64,000 nt of DNA, from assembly GCF_014201805.1 (NCBI RefSeq), contig NZ_JACHFK010000006.1, positions 62,001 to 126,000 on the forward strand, read 5' to 3'. Positions within the stretch are counted from its first letter, which is position 1. Every line of letters begins with the position of its first letter. Position numbers and translations under genes: made by a program. This DNA comes from Deinococcus metalli (GTDB lineage: Bacteria; Deinococcota; Deinococci; Deinococcales; Deinococcaceae). The notes below the pieces were generated by a model. The model saw only the letters and a program-made list of their open reading frames with translations. It was not told the origin of the DNA and ran no database searches. Of the stretch, positions 10,082-20,571 are shown piece by piece.

Positions 10082-11239
10082 TCAGTTGGCGGGCGTGGCG
10101 CTCAGCACCGCGTCTGCGAGTGTGACGGCCACGTCTGCCGTCTCTCGCACCAGGCCCAGGTCAAGCACAGTGTCGCCGGGCTTGTGGTAATTCGCGTCCT
10201 CGCCCCGGTAGAACATCGCGGCGGGCACGCCCGCGTCCCGGAACGGCACGTGGTCGCTGCGGCCGATGTCGGAGCCGGCGGTGGGCAGGCCGGCGCGGCG
10301 GGCGGTGTCCATCAGGGCGGGCGTGCCGGAAATGGACAGGGGCATGACGTTCACGCCGACCATGTCGAAGTTCAGCATGGCCTTCAGTCCCTGCACCATG
10401 GCGGTGTTGTCCTTCACGAAGGCGCGCGAGCCCAGCAGGCCGTCTTCCTCGCCGTCGAACAGGACGAAGGTGCTGCGCCCCCCGAGTGGCGTGGTGGCGG
10501 CTCGGCGGGCGATCTCCAGCACGGTCAGGCTGCCGCTGAGGTTGTCGTTGGCGCCGGGCGCGCCCTGCACGGAGTCGAGGTGCGCGCCGAAGAGGACGCT
10601 GGAACCCGGCTGGCCGCTGCGCGACGCGATGAGGTTGATGCCCGTCACGTCGCCCTCGCGCACGCGGACGTTCAGCGTGACGGTCACGCCGTCCTTCAAC
10701 GCCTCACCGGCCGTGGGAGAGACGCCCAGGACGGGCAGGGCGGTGCGCTGGCCAAGGGTGCCGCGGAAGTCCCCGGCGGCATTGTTCACGATGACCACCC
10801 CGGTCGCGCCGGCGCCGAGGGCGTTCTGCGCCTTTTGCAGGAAGGGAATCTGGCCGCGCTGGACCACCGCGACCTTGCCCCGGACGTCCACCCTGGCGAA
10901 GTCCTCGGGGGTGCCAGTGCCGGGCACGCGCACCACGGCGGCCTGCACCGTGCCGCCGGCCGAGTCCTGAAGCGCGGTGCCCGCGAGGGTCTGCCCGGCG
11001 ACCTGCACGTCCGAGCCGAGGTCGTCGAAGCGGCTGTACGTGAAGCTCTGGCGGCGCGTGTCGTAGCCCAGGGCGCGGAACTGCGCTTCCAGGTACGTGC
11101 GGGCCTGCTCGTTGGCGGGGCTGCCGGCCACGCGCGGCCCATAGGGCAGGAGGGTGCCAGCGTCGTTCTCCAGGGTCGCGTGGGCGGCTCCGCTCAGGGT
11201 GAGCAGCGCCAGCAGCGCGGCCCGGTTCAGGTGTCGCAT
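10082..11239 (-). CDS. secreted M28 family aminopeptidase with PA domain
   Basis: 385 aa from ATG 11239 (MRHLNRAALLALLTLSGAAHA, a clear signal peptide); the upstream GTG at 11254 is less likely. Residues about 70-200 form a PA (protease-associated) insert. The di-zinc site reads as H in GAHLDSV, D in GANDNLSG, E-E in DGEEDG, D in FDMVG and H in SDHVPF, in the expected M28 order. It is probably a secreted or periplasmic enzyme for peptide scavenging. It is convergent with the tRNA-Ile terminator. Confidence 0.88.
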   Translation of the reverse strand: MRHLNRAALLALLTLSGAAHATLENDAGTLLPYGPRVAGSPANEQARTYLEAQFRALGYDTRRQSFTYSRFDDLGSDVQVAGQTLAGTALQDSAGGTVQAAVVRVPGTGTPEDFARVDVRGKVAVVQRGQIPFLQKAQNALGAGATGVVIVNNAAGDFRGTLGQRTALPVLGVSPTAGEALKDGVTVTLNVRVREGDVTGINLIASRSGQPGSSVLFGAHLDSVQGAPGANDNLSGSLTVLEIARRAATTPLGGRSTFVLFDGEEDGLLGSRAFVKDNTAMVQGLKAMLNFDMVGVNVMPLSISGTPALMDTARRAGLPTAGSDIGRSDHVPFRDAGVPAAMFYRGEDANYHKPGDTVLDLGLVRETADVAVTLADAVLSATPAN

Positions 11240-11501
11240 GCCCGAGTACAGCACGGGCCGGCGAGCATGACCGTGGTTCAGGTGGCACTGGGCCGGGTGG
11301 AACTGACGCGGGTTCGCCTGTGCTCAGGACGGCGCGGATGCAGGCCGCGACAGCATGGGCGTGCCATAGCGCAGGAAGCTGCGCGTGCATGGCGTCCGTG
11401 GCCGGCAGGGTGCTCACCTTCCCGCGGATGACCGGGACGGCACGGCCCGCTGCGCCATCTGGCCGGTGCGTGCGGGGCGCGGGGTGGGGCAGACTGTGCG
11501 G

Positions 11502-12079
11502 GTGACGTCCGACGCACCTGGCGGCGCCCTGATCCTGATCAACGGCGCGTCCAGCGCGGGCAAGTCCACGCTCGCGCACGCGCTGCGGGATGCGCTGCCC
11601 GTGCCGTTCCTGCACTTCAGCCTGGACTTCTTCCTGTTCGGCCCCCACGTGTTGCCGCGCACGCCGGATGGCCGCCTGCGCGAGTGGGACGCGATCCGTC
11701 CGCAGGTCTTCGGGGGCTTCCACCGCTGCCTGCCCGCCCTGCTCGCGGCAGGGAACAACCTCGTCGTGGACTACATCGCCGAGACGCCGCAGATGTGGCA
11801 GGAGTTCCGGACGCTGCTCGCCGGCTTCGACGTGTTCCTGGTCAGTCTGCACTGCCCCGTCGAGGAACTCGAACGCCGCGAACGGGCGCGCGGCGACCGC
11901 GGCGTGGGCGACGCCCGGCGCGACGCGCTGACGGTGCACACCTTCACCGGGTACGACCTCGACCTGTCATGCTCCGACCCGCTGGAGGCCAACGTGCAGC
12001 GCGTCGTCCACGCGTGGGAACACAGGGGAGAGGGGGCGGCCCGCGCCTTCCCGGACTCGCCCCCTGCCGTGGCCGCGCG

Positions 12080-12083
<4 letters not shown>
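11502..12083 (+). CDS. chloramphenicol phosphotransferase-like P-loop kinase
   Basis: 193 aa from GTG 11502 (VTSDAPGG); a GTG two codons upstream is an alternative. Walker A is GASSAGKS, followed by the CPT-like pattern of a short substrate loop ([10 protein letters not shown]), VVDYI and [22 protein letters not shown]. This family phosphorylates small hydroxyl compounds; the substrate here is unknown and drug resistance should not be assumed. The 262 bp before it hold no recognisable gene. Its stop overlaps the convergent lipA stop by 4 nt. Confidence 0.7.
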
Positions 12084-13081
<998 letters not shown>

Positions 13082-13087
13082 GTGGTG

Positions 13088-13810
13088 TCAGCTCCCCACC
13101 GCCGCGAGCTGCGGCAGCGTCCAGTCGTAGGTCTCGAAGGTGGTGGTGAACGCGTCGGCCAGGGCGCGCCTCGCGTCGGCCATGCTGGCGGTGCGGGTCA
13201 CGCCGCGCCGGTCGTACTCGCGCTGCACGGAGGTCATCTGCGTGTTCGTCAGGCCGCACGGCACGATCAGGTCGAAGTGGTCGAGGTTGGTGGTGACGTT
13301 CAGCGCCAGGCCGTGCAGGGCCACGTGCCGCTTGACCGCCACGCCGAACGACGCGATCTTCTGGTCAAGCCACTGCCCGTTCACGTCGCGCGGCGCCACG
13401 TACACGCCCGCGTAACCGGGGTTCGGGCGGGCGTCGTCCAGCCCCAGCGTGTGCAGGGCCATGATCGTCGCGTCCTCCAGCAGCCGCAGGAAGTCCACCA
13501 CGCGGCGGCCGACCGGGAAGATGGCGTACGCGACGAGCTGGCCGGGGCCGTGGTACGTGACGTCCCCGCCGCGCTCGACCTCCAGCACCTCGATGTCCTG
13601 GGCAGCGAGATACCCGCGCGTGACGACGATGTTCGTGCCCTCGCGCGCCTTGCGGCCCAGCGTAAGCACCGGCGGGTGCTCGACGAGCAGCAGCGTGGGC
13701 GGCGCGGAGCCGTCCAGCACCTGGGCGTGCAGCTCGCGTTGCAGCGCCCAGGCGTCGCGGTAGGGCACGGTGCCCAGGTCGCGCAGCACGAAGGAGGAGG
13801 GGCCGGACAT
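13088..13810 (-). CDS. lipB: octanoyltransferase LipB
   Basis: 240 aa. Transfers octanoate from acyl carrier protein to lipoyl domains. Typical signatures are RGGDVTYHGPGQLVAYAI, the catalytic Lys in DQKIASFGVAVKR and the catalytic Cys in VPCGLTN. Upstream, 13811-14002 is non-coding and is shared with the divergent GNAT gene. Confidence 0.96.
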   Translation of the reverse strand: MSGPSSFVLRDLGTVPYRDAWALQRELHAQVLDGSAPPTLLLVEHPPVLTLGRKAREGTNIVVTRGYLAAQDIEVLEVERGGDVTYHGPGQLVAYAIFPVGRRVVDFLRLLEDATIMALHTLGLDDARPNPGYAGVYVAPRDVNGQWLDQKIASFGVAVKRHVALHGLALNVTTNLDHFDLIVPCGLTNTQMTSVQREYDRRGVTRTASMADARRALADAFTTTFETYDWTLPQLAAVGS

Positions 13811-14002
13811 GCTGTGGATTGTAAACCGGGGCTGCGGCCCCTTACCGTGTCAGCGGCCGAGTTTCGCCGCGGATTGACCACTCCGGATGGTGGGTGCTGG
13901 CATTCCCAGCGGTGGGCACGGGGCCCGTGTCGTCCGCGCAGGCCGGACACGTCGGCCATCCGGCGGATGGGCACGCGGCCGGGCGCTCCGCCACACTGCG
14001 CC

Positions 14003-14530
14003 ATGCCCACCCTCGTTCCCCCCTCCGAACGCCACCGGGCCAGCTTTCTGGACGCCGTGCGCGAGGCCCAGCAGACCGGCAGCGGCCTGGGCGACACCCT
14101 GACCTTCGACATCCCGGAACTGGAACGCGACTTCCCGGCGTTCCTGGCTCACCTGCGCCGCTTCGAGCCGCCCGCCGTTCCGCCCGAGGGCTTCGTGAAC
14201 TCCGAGTCCCTGTGGCTGGTCGAGGGCGACACCTATCTGGGCCGCGTGAGCATCCGGCACACGCTCAATGCCCGCCTGCGCGAGTTCGGCGGGCACATCG
14301 GTTACGAGATCCGGCCCGGCCAGCGCCGCAGGGGGTACGCCACGCTGGCCCTGCGGCTGGCGCTGGAGCGCGCCCGCGAACTGGGCCTGACGCGCGTGCT
14401 GGTCACCTGCGACGTGGACAACGCCGGGTCGCGCCGCGTGATCGAGAAGGGTTGCGGCGTGCTGGAGGGAGAATTCACCGTGCCGGACTACGAGCGCGTG
14501 ATCCGCCGCTACTGGATCGAGCTGGCCTGA
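14003..14530 (+). CDS. GNAT family N-acetyltransferase
   Basis: 175 aa from ATG 14003 (MPTLVPPSERHRA). The acetyl-CoA loop is RPGQRRRGYATLALRLAL, followed by VTCDVDNAGSRRVIEKGCG as in Rim-like GNATs. Substrate unknown. It is divergent from lipB. Confidence 0.85.
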   Translation: MPTLVPPSERHRASFLDAVREAQQTGSGLGDTLTFDIPELERDFPAFLAHLRRFEPPAVPPEGFVNSESLWLVEGDTYLGRVSIRHTLNARLREFGGHIGYEIRPGQRRRGYATLALRLALERARELGLTRVLVTCDVDNAGSRRVIEKGCGVLEGEFTVPDYERVIRRYWIELA

Positions 14531-14561
14531 GGGCGGTGGTGCGGCGCGCCGGAGGCCCGGA

Positions 14562-15350
14562 TCACTCCGGATCGCGGCGCAGGTCGTCGGCGCGGTCCTG
14601 CATGTTCTGGGCGAGGTGTTCGAGCGTCTCGGCCTTCTGCTCCGGCGTGCCGCCCGACTCGCTCACCTGGTCAGCCACGGCGTGGCCGATGCGGTTCAGG
14701 GCGCCGAGCTGCGCGGGCGCCGCCTCGTCGAGTTCCCCGAGGCGCTGCACGATGCTCTCGCCGGCGGTGGCCAGCGCCCCGGCCTCCGAGCCGGCACTTT
14801 CCAGCCGCAGGTCGCGCACCCGCTGCTGGTGCTCGGCGATCACCCGGTCGAGCTGCTGTACCTGTTCCACCGTGGCGGCCTGGGCATGCGCCGACGCGAT
14901 GATCGTGTGCAGCGCCTCGACCTGGGTCTGGAGGTGTGTCTGCACCGCCTGGAGGCGGGACACGCTGATCTGCGTGAGCGGCGTGGCGCTCACCTCTTCC
15001 AGCGCGCGGCACACCAGATCGTCGAGGTGCCGCGCCGCGTCCAGCTGACCCTGACCGCGGTCCATCACGCCGCGGAGCGTGGCGGCCTGCCCGGCGCGCT
15101 CGTCGGGAGCCGTGCCCAGCGGCAGGCCGCGCAGCTGCTCGCCCGTCAGGTCGACCACCCGGCGCAGCGCCTCGGTCGCCATCAGGCCTTCCTGACCGGC
15201 GCGGATGATGCTCTCGAGGGTGCTGGACTGCGCCCAGCCGGCGGCGCCGACGTGCTCACGCGCGTGTACCTCGGCCAGGCGGCGGCGCTGCTGGGCCGCC
15301 GCGTGATCGGCGCCGGCCAGATACTCGTCCGGACTGTGCGGGGAAGTCAC
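14562..15350 (-). CDS. hypothetical helical (coiled-coil) protein
   Basis: 262 aa, not recognised. It is rich in Ala, Gln, Glu, Arg and Leu, with long amphipathic stretches (about residues 100-200) predicted coiled coil. It has no signal peptide, membrane helix or catalytic motif. It is divergent from rplS, whose promoter lies 70 bp from its start. It is kept as a gene because of codon composition and the absence of a better frame. Confidence 0.6.
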   Translation of the reverse strand: MTSPHSPDEYLAGADHAAAQQRRRLAEVHAREHVGAAGWAQSSTLESIIRAGQEGLMATEALRRVVDLTGEQLRGLPLGTAPDERAGQAATLRGVMDRGQGQLDAARHLDDLVCRALEEVSATPLTQISVSRLQAVQTHLQTQVEALHTIIASAHAQAATVEQVQQLDRVIAEHQQRVRDLRLESAGSEAGALATAGESIVQRLGELDEAAPAQLGALNRIGHAVADQVSESGGTPEQKAETLEHLAQNMQDRADDLRRDPE

Positions 15351-15416
15351 GGAACCGATGCTGCCGCGCTGCCGGGCCGCGAAGTGTGATCTGCGCTGCT
15401 CTTGTCTCGCGGCGGC

Positions 15417-15446
15417 TTGTCCACGTGGCCCCGGGTCGCGTATACT
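15417..15446 (+). promoter_or_regulatory. sigma-A type promoter of rplS
   Basis: TTGTCC (15417-15422), 18-bp spacer, TATACT (15441-15446), about 110 bp before the rplS start. This is a good consensus match in very GC-rich DNA. Confidence 0.65.
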
Positions 15447-15556
15447 GCTTCGGTTTGGTCTGTCGCCAGCGCGCGGCCGGCCCGAGCACCGGAGTACGAA
15501 CGCCTCTGCCCGCCGCGCGGGACCGTGGGGCGGTCCGCTGCCCAGAGGAGCAAGTT

Positions 15557-16018
15557 ATGCAGAAGACCGTGACCGTGAACCGTGGCGCCATCCTGCGCGC
15601 CGTCGAGCAGCCGCACATCAAGCAGGATCACCCCGAGTTCCGCCCCGGCGACACCGTGCGCGTGGAAACGAAGGTCGTGGAAGGCAACCGCACCCGCAAC
15701 CAGGCCTTCGAGGGCGTGGTCATCGCCATGAACGGCTCGGGCAGCCGCAAGAGCTTCACCGTGCGCAAGATCTCCTTCGGTGAAGGCGTGGAGCGCGTGT
15801 TCCCCTTCTCCAGCCCCCTGCTGGCGAAGGTCACGGTGCTGGAACGCGGCAAGGTGCGCCGCGCCAAGCTGTACTACCTGCGCGACCTGCGCGGCAAGGC
15901 CGCCCGGATCAAGAGCGACCGCAGCCGCGTGATGAAGGACGCCGCGAACGCCAAGGCCACCCGCGCCGACGCCAAGGCGGCCCCGGCCGAGCCGGCCGCC
16001 GACGCCCAGGCCGAGTAA
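15557..16018 (+). CDS. rplS: 50S ribosomal protein L19
   Basis: 153 aa from ATG 15557, with AGAGGAG 8 nt upstream. The core contains [27 protein letters not shown] and [11 protein letters not shown]. The Ala/Lys-rich C-terminal tail is longer than in enteric L19 (about 115 aa), as in Deinococcus. It sits alone, with its own promoter and terminator. Confidence 0.97.
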   Translation: MQKTVTVNRGAILRAVEQPHIKQDHPEFRPGDTVRVETKVVEGNRTRNQAFEGVVIAMNGSGSRKSFTVRKISFGEGVERVFPFSSPLLAKVTVLERGKVRRAKLYYLRDLRGKAARIKSDRSRVMKDAANAKATRADAKAAPAEPAADAQAE

Positions 16019-16032
16019 GGCACGACGCTTCG

Positions 16033-16066
16033 CCGGCGCCGCTCCCCACCGTGGGGGCGGCGCCGG
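16033..16066 (+). terminator. terminator after rplS
   Basis: Long GC stem CCGGCGCC...CCCC / GGGG...GGCGCCGG followed by TCATTTC. It begins 15 bp after the stop. Confidence 0.65.
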
Positions 16067-16135
16067 TCATTTCAGTGCTGCTCGGCCAGATCTCGTTCGC
16101 GCCGCCCGGACAAGGAGCGGGCGCCCGGCGGTCAC

Positions 16136-16963
16136 ATGCTCTACGCTCCGGCGGTGAGTCCTGAACGCCGCCCCTCCCTGCCCACGGCCCTGCCCCTGCT
16201 GCTGGCCTTCGACCTGGACGGCACGCTGATCCCGGACCGGGGCGACAGCGTGGCCGACGACGTGGTGAGCGCCCTGGACCGTCTGCGCGCGCTGGGCGTG
16301 AAGCTGGCGATCATCACCGGGCGGGACGCGGCGCCGGCGCGGGTGACGGAGGTCATGCAGCCCGACGCGGTCGCCACCAACAACGGCGGCCGCATCGAGG
16401 TGGACGGCACCGTGCACGCCGATGCGGCCTTCACGCCGGAGGACCTGGAGGCCGTGCTGGCGCACGAACTGGAGGGCGCGCGGGTGGTGCTGTTCGCCGC
16501 GGATACGCTGTACGTGGACGTGCCGGCCGGCGCCGAGCCGGAGCCGTGGATGGTGCTGCGCGGCTACCGGCCGCTGGCGGAGGCGCCGCGCGACGCGGTC
16601 CTGAAGGTCGGGTACTTCCATCCGCAGGTGGCGGGTTTCGCCAGCCGGCTGCGCGGCTCGCACCCGCACCTGGTGCTGACCGGCGCGCAGGACCCCTACC
16701 CACACTTCCTGACCGTCACGCCCGAGGGCGCGCACAAGGGCGCGGCGCTCGCGCTGATCGCGGAGGCGCTGGACGTGCCGCCCGCCCACACCGTGGCCTT
16801 CGGGGACAGCGACAACGACGAGGCCATGCTGGAGGTGGCCGGCTTCGGCGTGCAGGTGGGCACACTGCCCCTGCTGGCCCGCCACGCGCACGCGCAGGTA
16901 CCGGAGCAGGCGGACCTGGGCGCGTTCCTGCACGCGTGGGCCGATCAGCTCACCGGCGCGTGA
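16136..16963 (+). CDS. Cof-type HAD-IIB phosphatase
   Basis: 275 aa. HAD motifs are in order: DLDGTL (I), ITGRD (II), K in GAHKGAAL (III) and GDSDNDEAML (IV). The C2-type cap lies between II and III. It is probably a sugar-phosphate or nucleotide phosphatase; the substrate is not readable. A GTG at 16154 is a possible shorter start. Confidence 0.85.
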   Translation: MLYAPAVSPERRPSLPTALPLLLAFDLDGTLIPDRGDSVADDVVSALDRLRALGVKLAIITGRDAAPARVTEVMQPDAVATNNGGRIEVDGTVHADAAFTPEDLEAVLAHELEGARVVLFAADTLYVDVPAGAEPEPWMVLRGYRPLAEAPRDAVLKVGYFHPQVAGFASRLRGSHPHLVLTGAQDPYPHFLTVTPEGAHKGAALALIAEALDVPPAHTVAFGDSDNDEAMLEVAGFGVQVGTLPLLARHAHAQVPEQADLGAFLHAWADQLTGA

Positions 16964-16975
16964 CGGCGCCGGGCC

Positions 16976-17014
16976 TTGACAGCCCCGCAACATGTAAGTA
17001 GATTACTGACATGT
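16976..17014 (+). promoter_or_regulatory. promoter and palindromic operator of the Rrf2 gene
   Basis: TTGACA (16976-16981), 17-bp spacer, TAGATT (16999-17004). A 25-bp imperfect palindrome covers 16990-17014: it starts and ends with ACATGT and is symmetric at 20 of 25 positions, overlapping the -10 box. This fits autorepression by the Rrf2 protein encoded 20 bp downstream. Confidence 0.7.
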
Positions 17015-17033
17015 CGGTCCGGGGAGCAGGAGC

Positions 17034-17447
17034 ATGAACAGCCAGTACGCCGTGGCCGTCCACGTCCTGTCCCTCATCAGTGCCTACCCAGAGGCGTCGA
17101 GTTCGGCGGACATCGCCGCGAGCGTGGGCACCAATCCGGTCGTGATCCGCAACGTGACCGGCCTGCTGCGCCGCGCCGGTCTGCTGCGCACGCAGCGCGG
17201 CGTGGCGGGTGCGGCGCTGACCCGGCCACCCGCGCAGATCACCCTGCTCGACGTGTACCGCGCGGTGAACGGTCAGGACTCGGTGTTCCGCCTGCATGAG
17301 CACCCGCACCCACAGTGCCCGGTCGGCGCGAACATCCAGGTCACTCTGGAGGAGCGTTTCGGCCGGGCACAGGCGGCCCTGGAGCGGGAACTCGCGCGGA
17401 CCACGCTGGCCGACGTGATGTCGGATCTGGCCGCACGGGCGGGCTGA
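17034..17447 (+). CDS. Rrf2 family transcriptional regulator
   Basis: 137 aa. Winged-helix protein with the Rrf2 pattern (YAVAVHVLSLI, SSADIAASVGTNPVVIRNVTGLLRRAGLL). It has a single cysteine, in PQCPVGANI, not the three cysteines of IscR/NsrR Fe-S sensors, so it resembles the YwnA-like redox or ligand-sensing branch. The same ACATGTAAG half-site precedes both its own gene and the next gene, suggesting it controls both. Confidence 0.88.
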   Translation: MNSQYAVAVHVLSLISAYPEASSSADIAASVGTNPVVIRNVTGLLRRAGLLRTQRGVAGAALTRPPAQITLLDVYRAVNGQDSVFRLHEHPHPQCPVGANIQVTLEERFGRAQAALERELARTTLADVMSDLAARAG

Positions 17448-17453
17448 TTTTTT

Positions 17454-17482
17454 TTGACCGACATGTAAGAAAGAAGGTTACA
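17454..17482 (+). promoter_or_regulatory. promoter with Rrf2-like operator before the QorB-like gene
   Basis: TTGACC (17454-17459), 17-bp spacer, GTTACA (17477-17482). ACATGTAAG at 17461-17469 repeats the left half of the upstream operator. TGTAA and TTACA form an inverted pair 9 bp apart, so the site lies inside the spacer. Confidence 0.65.
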
Positions 17483-17520
17483 CCCAGGCGTCCGCCCTCT
17501 CGTCACCCCAGGAGTCCACC

Positions 17521-18393
17521 ATGTCGCAATTCCCCATCATCGCCGTCACCGGAGCCACCGGCCACCTCGGCCGCCACGTCGTCCAGGCCCTGCTCGACAA
17601 GGGCGTCCCGGCCGGCAATATCGTCGCCCTCGTGCGCGACCCGGCCAGGGCGAGCGAGTTCGCGGCCCAGGGCGTGCAGGTCCGCCAGGCCGACTATGCC
17701 CAGCCGGAATCCCTGAGCGCCGCGCTGGCCGGGGTCGAGCGCGTGCTGCTGATCTCCGGCACCGATATGCAGAACCGCGTGGAGCAGCACCGCAACGTCA
17801 TCGGCGCCGCGAAGGACGCGGGCGTGAAGCTGATCGCATACACCAGCATCCTGAATGCCGACACCACCGCCATGCTCCTCGCCGCGGACCATCAGGCCAC
17901 CGAGGCCGCCCTGCGCGAGTCCGGCGTGCCGTACACCCTGCTGCGCAACGGCTGGTATGTCGAGAACTACACCGGGAACCTCGCGCAGACCCTCCCGCAC
18001 GGCGTGCTGGTCGGCGCGGGCGGCAGCGGCCAGCTCACGCCCGCGCCCCGCCGCGACTACGCCGAGGCCGCCGCGACCGTCCTGACTGAGGGCGGCCACG
18101 ACAACGCCACCTATGAACTCGGCGGCGACACGCCGGTCACGCTGGCCCAGCTCGCGGACGAGATCAGCCGCCAGACCGGCCAGCCCTACGCCTACGTGAA
18201 CCAGTCGGTGCCGGAGTACACGGCGACCCTGACCGGCCTGGGTCTGCCGGCCGGCGCGGCCGCCATGTTCGCCGACAGCGACGCCGGCATCGCGCGCGGT
18301 GAACTGAGCACGGCCAGCGGCGACCTGCGCCGCCTGATCGGCCGCCCCACCACGCCCCTGCCGGACGCGGTCGCGGCCTCCCTGCCCCGCTGA
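17521..18393 (+). CDS. NAD(P)H:quinone oxidoreductase, QorB/NmrA-like SDR
   Basis: 290 aa. Atypical SDR with the nucleotide loop TGATGHLGRHV. It closely follows E. coli QorB (YtfG) in length and wording: VRQADY, GVERVLLIS, QHRNVIGAAKDAGVKLIAYTS, YTLLRNGWYVENY and LIGRPTTPL. It probably reduces quinones with NADPH. It lies downstream of the Rrf2 gene and carries a copy of its operator, suggesting regulation by oxidants or electrophiles. Confidence 0.88.
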   Translation: MSQFPIIAVTGATGHLGRHVVQALLDKGVPAGNIVALVRDPARASEFAAQGVQVRQADYAQPESLSAALAGVERVLLISGTDMQNRVEQHRNVIGAAKDAGVKLIAYTSILNADTTAMLLAADHQATEAALRESGVPYTLLRNGWYVENYTGNLAQTLPHGVLVGAGGSGQLTPAPRRDYAEAAATVLTEGGHDNATYELGGDTPVTLAQLADEISRQTGQPYAYVNQSVPEYTATLTGLGLPAGAAAMFADSDAGIARGELSTASGDLRRLIGRPTTPLPDAVAASLPR

Positions 18394-18406
18394 ACGCACG
18401 GCGACA

Positions 18407-18439
18407 AACCCGGCCGGGGGGTCGTCCTCCGGCCGGGTT
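18407..18439. terminator. hairpin between convergent genes
   Basis: AACCCGGCCGG and CCGGCCGGGTT form an 11-bp perfect stem. It lies between the QorB-like gene and the convergent secreted protein and can act on both strands. Confidence 0.65.
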
Positions 18440-18460
18440 CGTCGCGTGTGCCGCGGGGCC

Positions 18461-19069
18461 CTACTTCAGCGTCAGCGCAAAGGAGTCCAGGATCTCGCGT
18501 CCGGTGTCGATCACGTCGGCGGGCGTGCCGGTGGGCGTCATCAGGGTCACGGTGAACAGCCGGTTGCTCTTGAGGGTGATCACCTGCGTCCAGCGCACCG
18601 GGCCGCCGTCCCCATCGCCGGAGTAGGTCCACAGGATCGCCGGCATGCCGCTCACGCGCGTGGTCTTCTCGCCCAGCAGCTTGTAGCTCGGAACGTCCTT
18701 GCCGAGCTGCCGCGAGAACAGGTCGCGGAAGTCCGCCAGCGTCGCCTTGATCTTGGGATCGACGTCCTGGGTGATCACGGTGACGGTGGGCCGCAGGCCG
18801 TTCACGGTCTGGTTCAGGAAGGCCACATCGGTGTTCGGCACGTTCTTCAGCGGCGTCCAGCCCTGCCCGCCCGGCATGCGGATGCTGAACCCGCGCGGGC
18901 TGGTGGCGGTCACGGCCTCGATGGTCTTGCCGTCGGTCGCGGGGGCCGGGGTGACCGTGGCGGGCGCCGCGGTCTTGGGGGCGGTGGTCGGCTGTGTCGT
19001 CGTCTGGGCCCACGCCGGGAACGACAGGGCTGGAAGGAGCAGCAGGGCGGTCAGGGCGGAACGTCTCAC
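18461..19069 (-). CDS. secreted protein with a PsbP/DcrB-like domain
   Basis: 202 aa from GTG 19069 (VRRSALTALLLLPALSFPAWA, a signal peptide); the open frame to 19123 adds a non-signal N-terminus. After cleavage there is a Thr/Pro/Ala linker, then a domain with FSIRMPGGQGW, DVAFLNQT and a long helix-strand pattern (DFRDLFSRQL, GMPAILWTYSG, TVTLMTP) like PsbP/DcrB lipocalin-type folds. Function unknown; exported. Confidence 0.6.
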   Translation of the reverse strand: MRRSALTALLLLPALSFPAWAQTTTQPTTAPKTAAPATVTPAPATDGKTIEAVTATSPRGFSIRMPGGQGWTPLKNVPNTDVAFLNQTVNGLRPTVTVITQDVDPKIKATLADFRDLFSRQLGKDVPSYKLLGEKTTRVSGMPAILWTYSGDGDGGPVRWTQVITLKSNRLFTVTLMTPTGTPADVIDTGREILDSFALTLK

Positions 19070-19119
19070 GCCCCAAGCGTAGGGCGTGAAGGTGAGCCGA
19101 ACCTGACTGGGCGCCGGCG

Positions 19120-20529
19120 TCACAGCGCGCCCTGAGACTCCACGTGCCCGTCCCGCAGCCGCAGGTGGTGCGTCAGGCCCGCCGGGGCGTCAGCGTCGCG
19201 GTGCGCGATCACCATGACGTGCGTGCCGCCGCGCGCCAGGCCGGGCAGCAGCGCCAGGAAGCGGGCCCGGGACGCGGCGTCCAGGAAGTCCAGACCCTCG
19301 TCCAGGATCAGCACGCGCGGGCGGTGCACGACCGCGCGGGCCAGCAGCAGCCGCCGCAGCTGGCCCTGCGACAGCGTCTGTGCGCTGCGGGCCAGCAGTT
19401 CCGTGACCTCCAGCGCCCCGGCGATGTCCTGCACGGCCACAGCGTGCTCGGCCGTCAGGGCAGGCGCGAAGCCTTCCGTGCCGCTCCACGCGCTGTCGAT
19501 CACGTCCTGTCCCGTCCACCCGCGCCGCTGCCGGATCGACAGCTCCGCGCTGACCAGGCCGGTGGTGCGGCGGCGTTCGGTCAGCACGTCCCGTGCCAGG
19601 AAGGGCCGCTCCACCGTGCCGCCGCGCGCGGGCCAGAACTCTCCGGCGATCACGCGGGCCAGGGTGCTCTTGCCGCTGCCGTTGCCGCCCGTGACCAGCC
19701 AGTGCTGTCCGGCGCTCCAGCGCCAGTCCAGCGGCCCCAGCGCGCGGTGCCCGTTGCGGTAGACCACCACGCCGCACATGCGGATCAGGTCGCTGTGACC
19801 CGGCGGGATGGGCAGGGGCTCCGGCACACCCACCTCGGCCGCGCCCACGGCTCCGTCCACGATCTGCCCGGCCTCGATCCGCACCGTGCGCCACGGCAGG
19901 GCCGGGGCCTCGTCCGGGCGGTGGGTGGCGAGCACCACGGCGACGCCCGAGGCGTGGACATCCCGCAGCACCTGTCCCAGCTCGGCGCGCGCCTGCGGGC
20001 TCAGGCCGTCCGTGAACTCGTCGAGCAGCAGCACGTCCGGCGCGGGCATCAGCGCGCGGGCCAGCCCGACCCGTCGCCGCTGCCCGTGGCTGAGCGTGCG
20101 CAGGTCGCGCTCCAGCAGGGCCGCTGTGCCGGTCAGCGCCACGACCTCGCCCAGCCGCGCCTCGGCCGCCGCGCTGCCACCCCACAGGTTGAGCTGGTCA
20201 CCCTCGAAGCCGGCCAGCAGCGCGTCGCGCACACTCTGCGCCCAGTCCCGTGTGAGCGCGAAGGCCTCGGCGTCCGGCCCCACCACGTTCAGGATGCGGC
20301 GGGCGTGCACGGCGCTGCGGCGCTCCACACCCCCCAGGCCGTACACGCGCGTGCCCGCAACCGGCGCGGCCTCGCCCGACAGCAGCCGCAACAGCGTGGT
20401 CTTGCCCCCGCCGTTTGGCCCGGCCAGCCGCAGCGCCTCGCCCGGCCGCACGTCCAGCGTCACGCCCGAGAGCAGCGTCCGGCCCCCGGCGATCACGGTC
20501 ACGCCATCCAATGTCACCAGCGGCAGCAC
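19120..20529 (-). CDS. ModF-like protein with two fused ABC ATPase domains
   Basis: 469 aa from GTG 20529; the much longer open frame upstream is a shadow of the opposite-strand gene. Domain 1 has Walker A GPNGGGKT, signature LSHGQRRRV and Walker B DVLLLDEFTDGL. Domain 2 has GGNGSGKST, LSQGQLRRL and RVLILDEGLDFLD. There are no membrane helices. The architecture matches ModF/PhrA. No molybdate permease or binding protein is nearby, so the role is open. Confidence 0.8.
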   Translation of the reverse strand: MLPLVTLDGVTVIAGGRTLLSGVTLDVRPGEALRLAGPNGGGKTTLLRLLSGEAAPVAGTRVYGLGGVERRSAVHARRILNVVGPDAEAFALTRDWAQSVRDALLAGFEGDQLNLWGGSAAAEARLGEVVALTGTAALLERDLRTLSHGQRRRVGLARALMPAPDVLLLDEFTDGLSPQARAELGQVLRDVHASGVAVVLATHRPDEAPALPWRTVRIEAGQIVDGAVGAAEVGVPEPLPIPPGHSDLIRMCGVVVYRNGHRALGPLDWRWSAGQHWLVTGGNGSGKSTLARVIAGEFWPARGGTVERPFLARDVLTERRRTTGLVSAELSIRQRRGWTGQDVIDSAWSGTEGFAPALTAEHAVAVQDIAGALEVTELLARSAQTLSQGQLRRLLLARAVVHRPRVLILDEGLDFLDAASRARFLALLPGLARGGTHVMVIAHRDADAPAGLTHHLRLRDGHVESQGAL

Positions 20530-20571
20530 CGGCCGAGTGTAGTGCGTCCGCCCGCGTGCTCTCCTGGGCGG

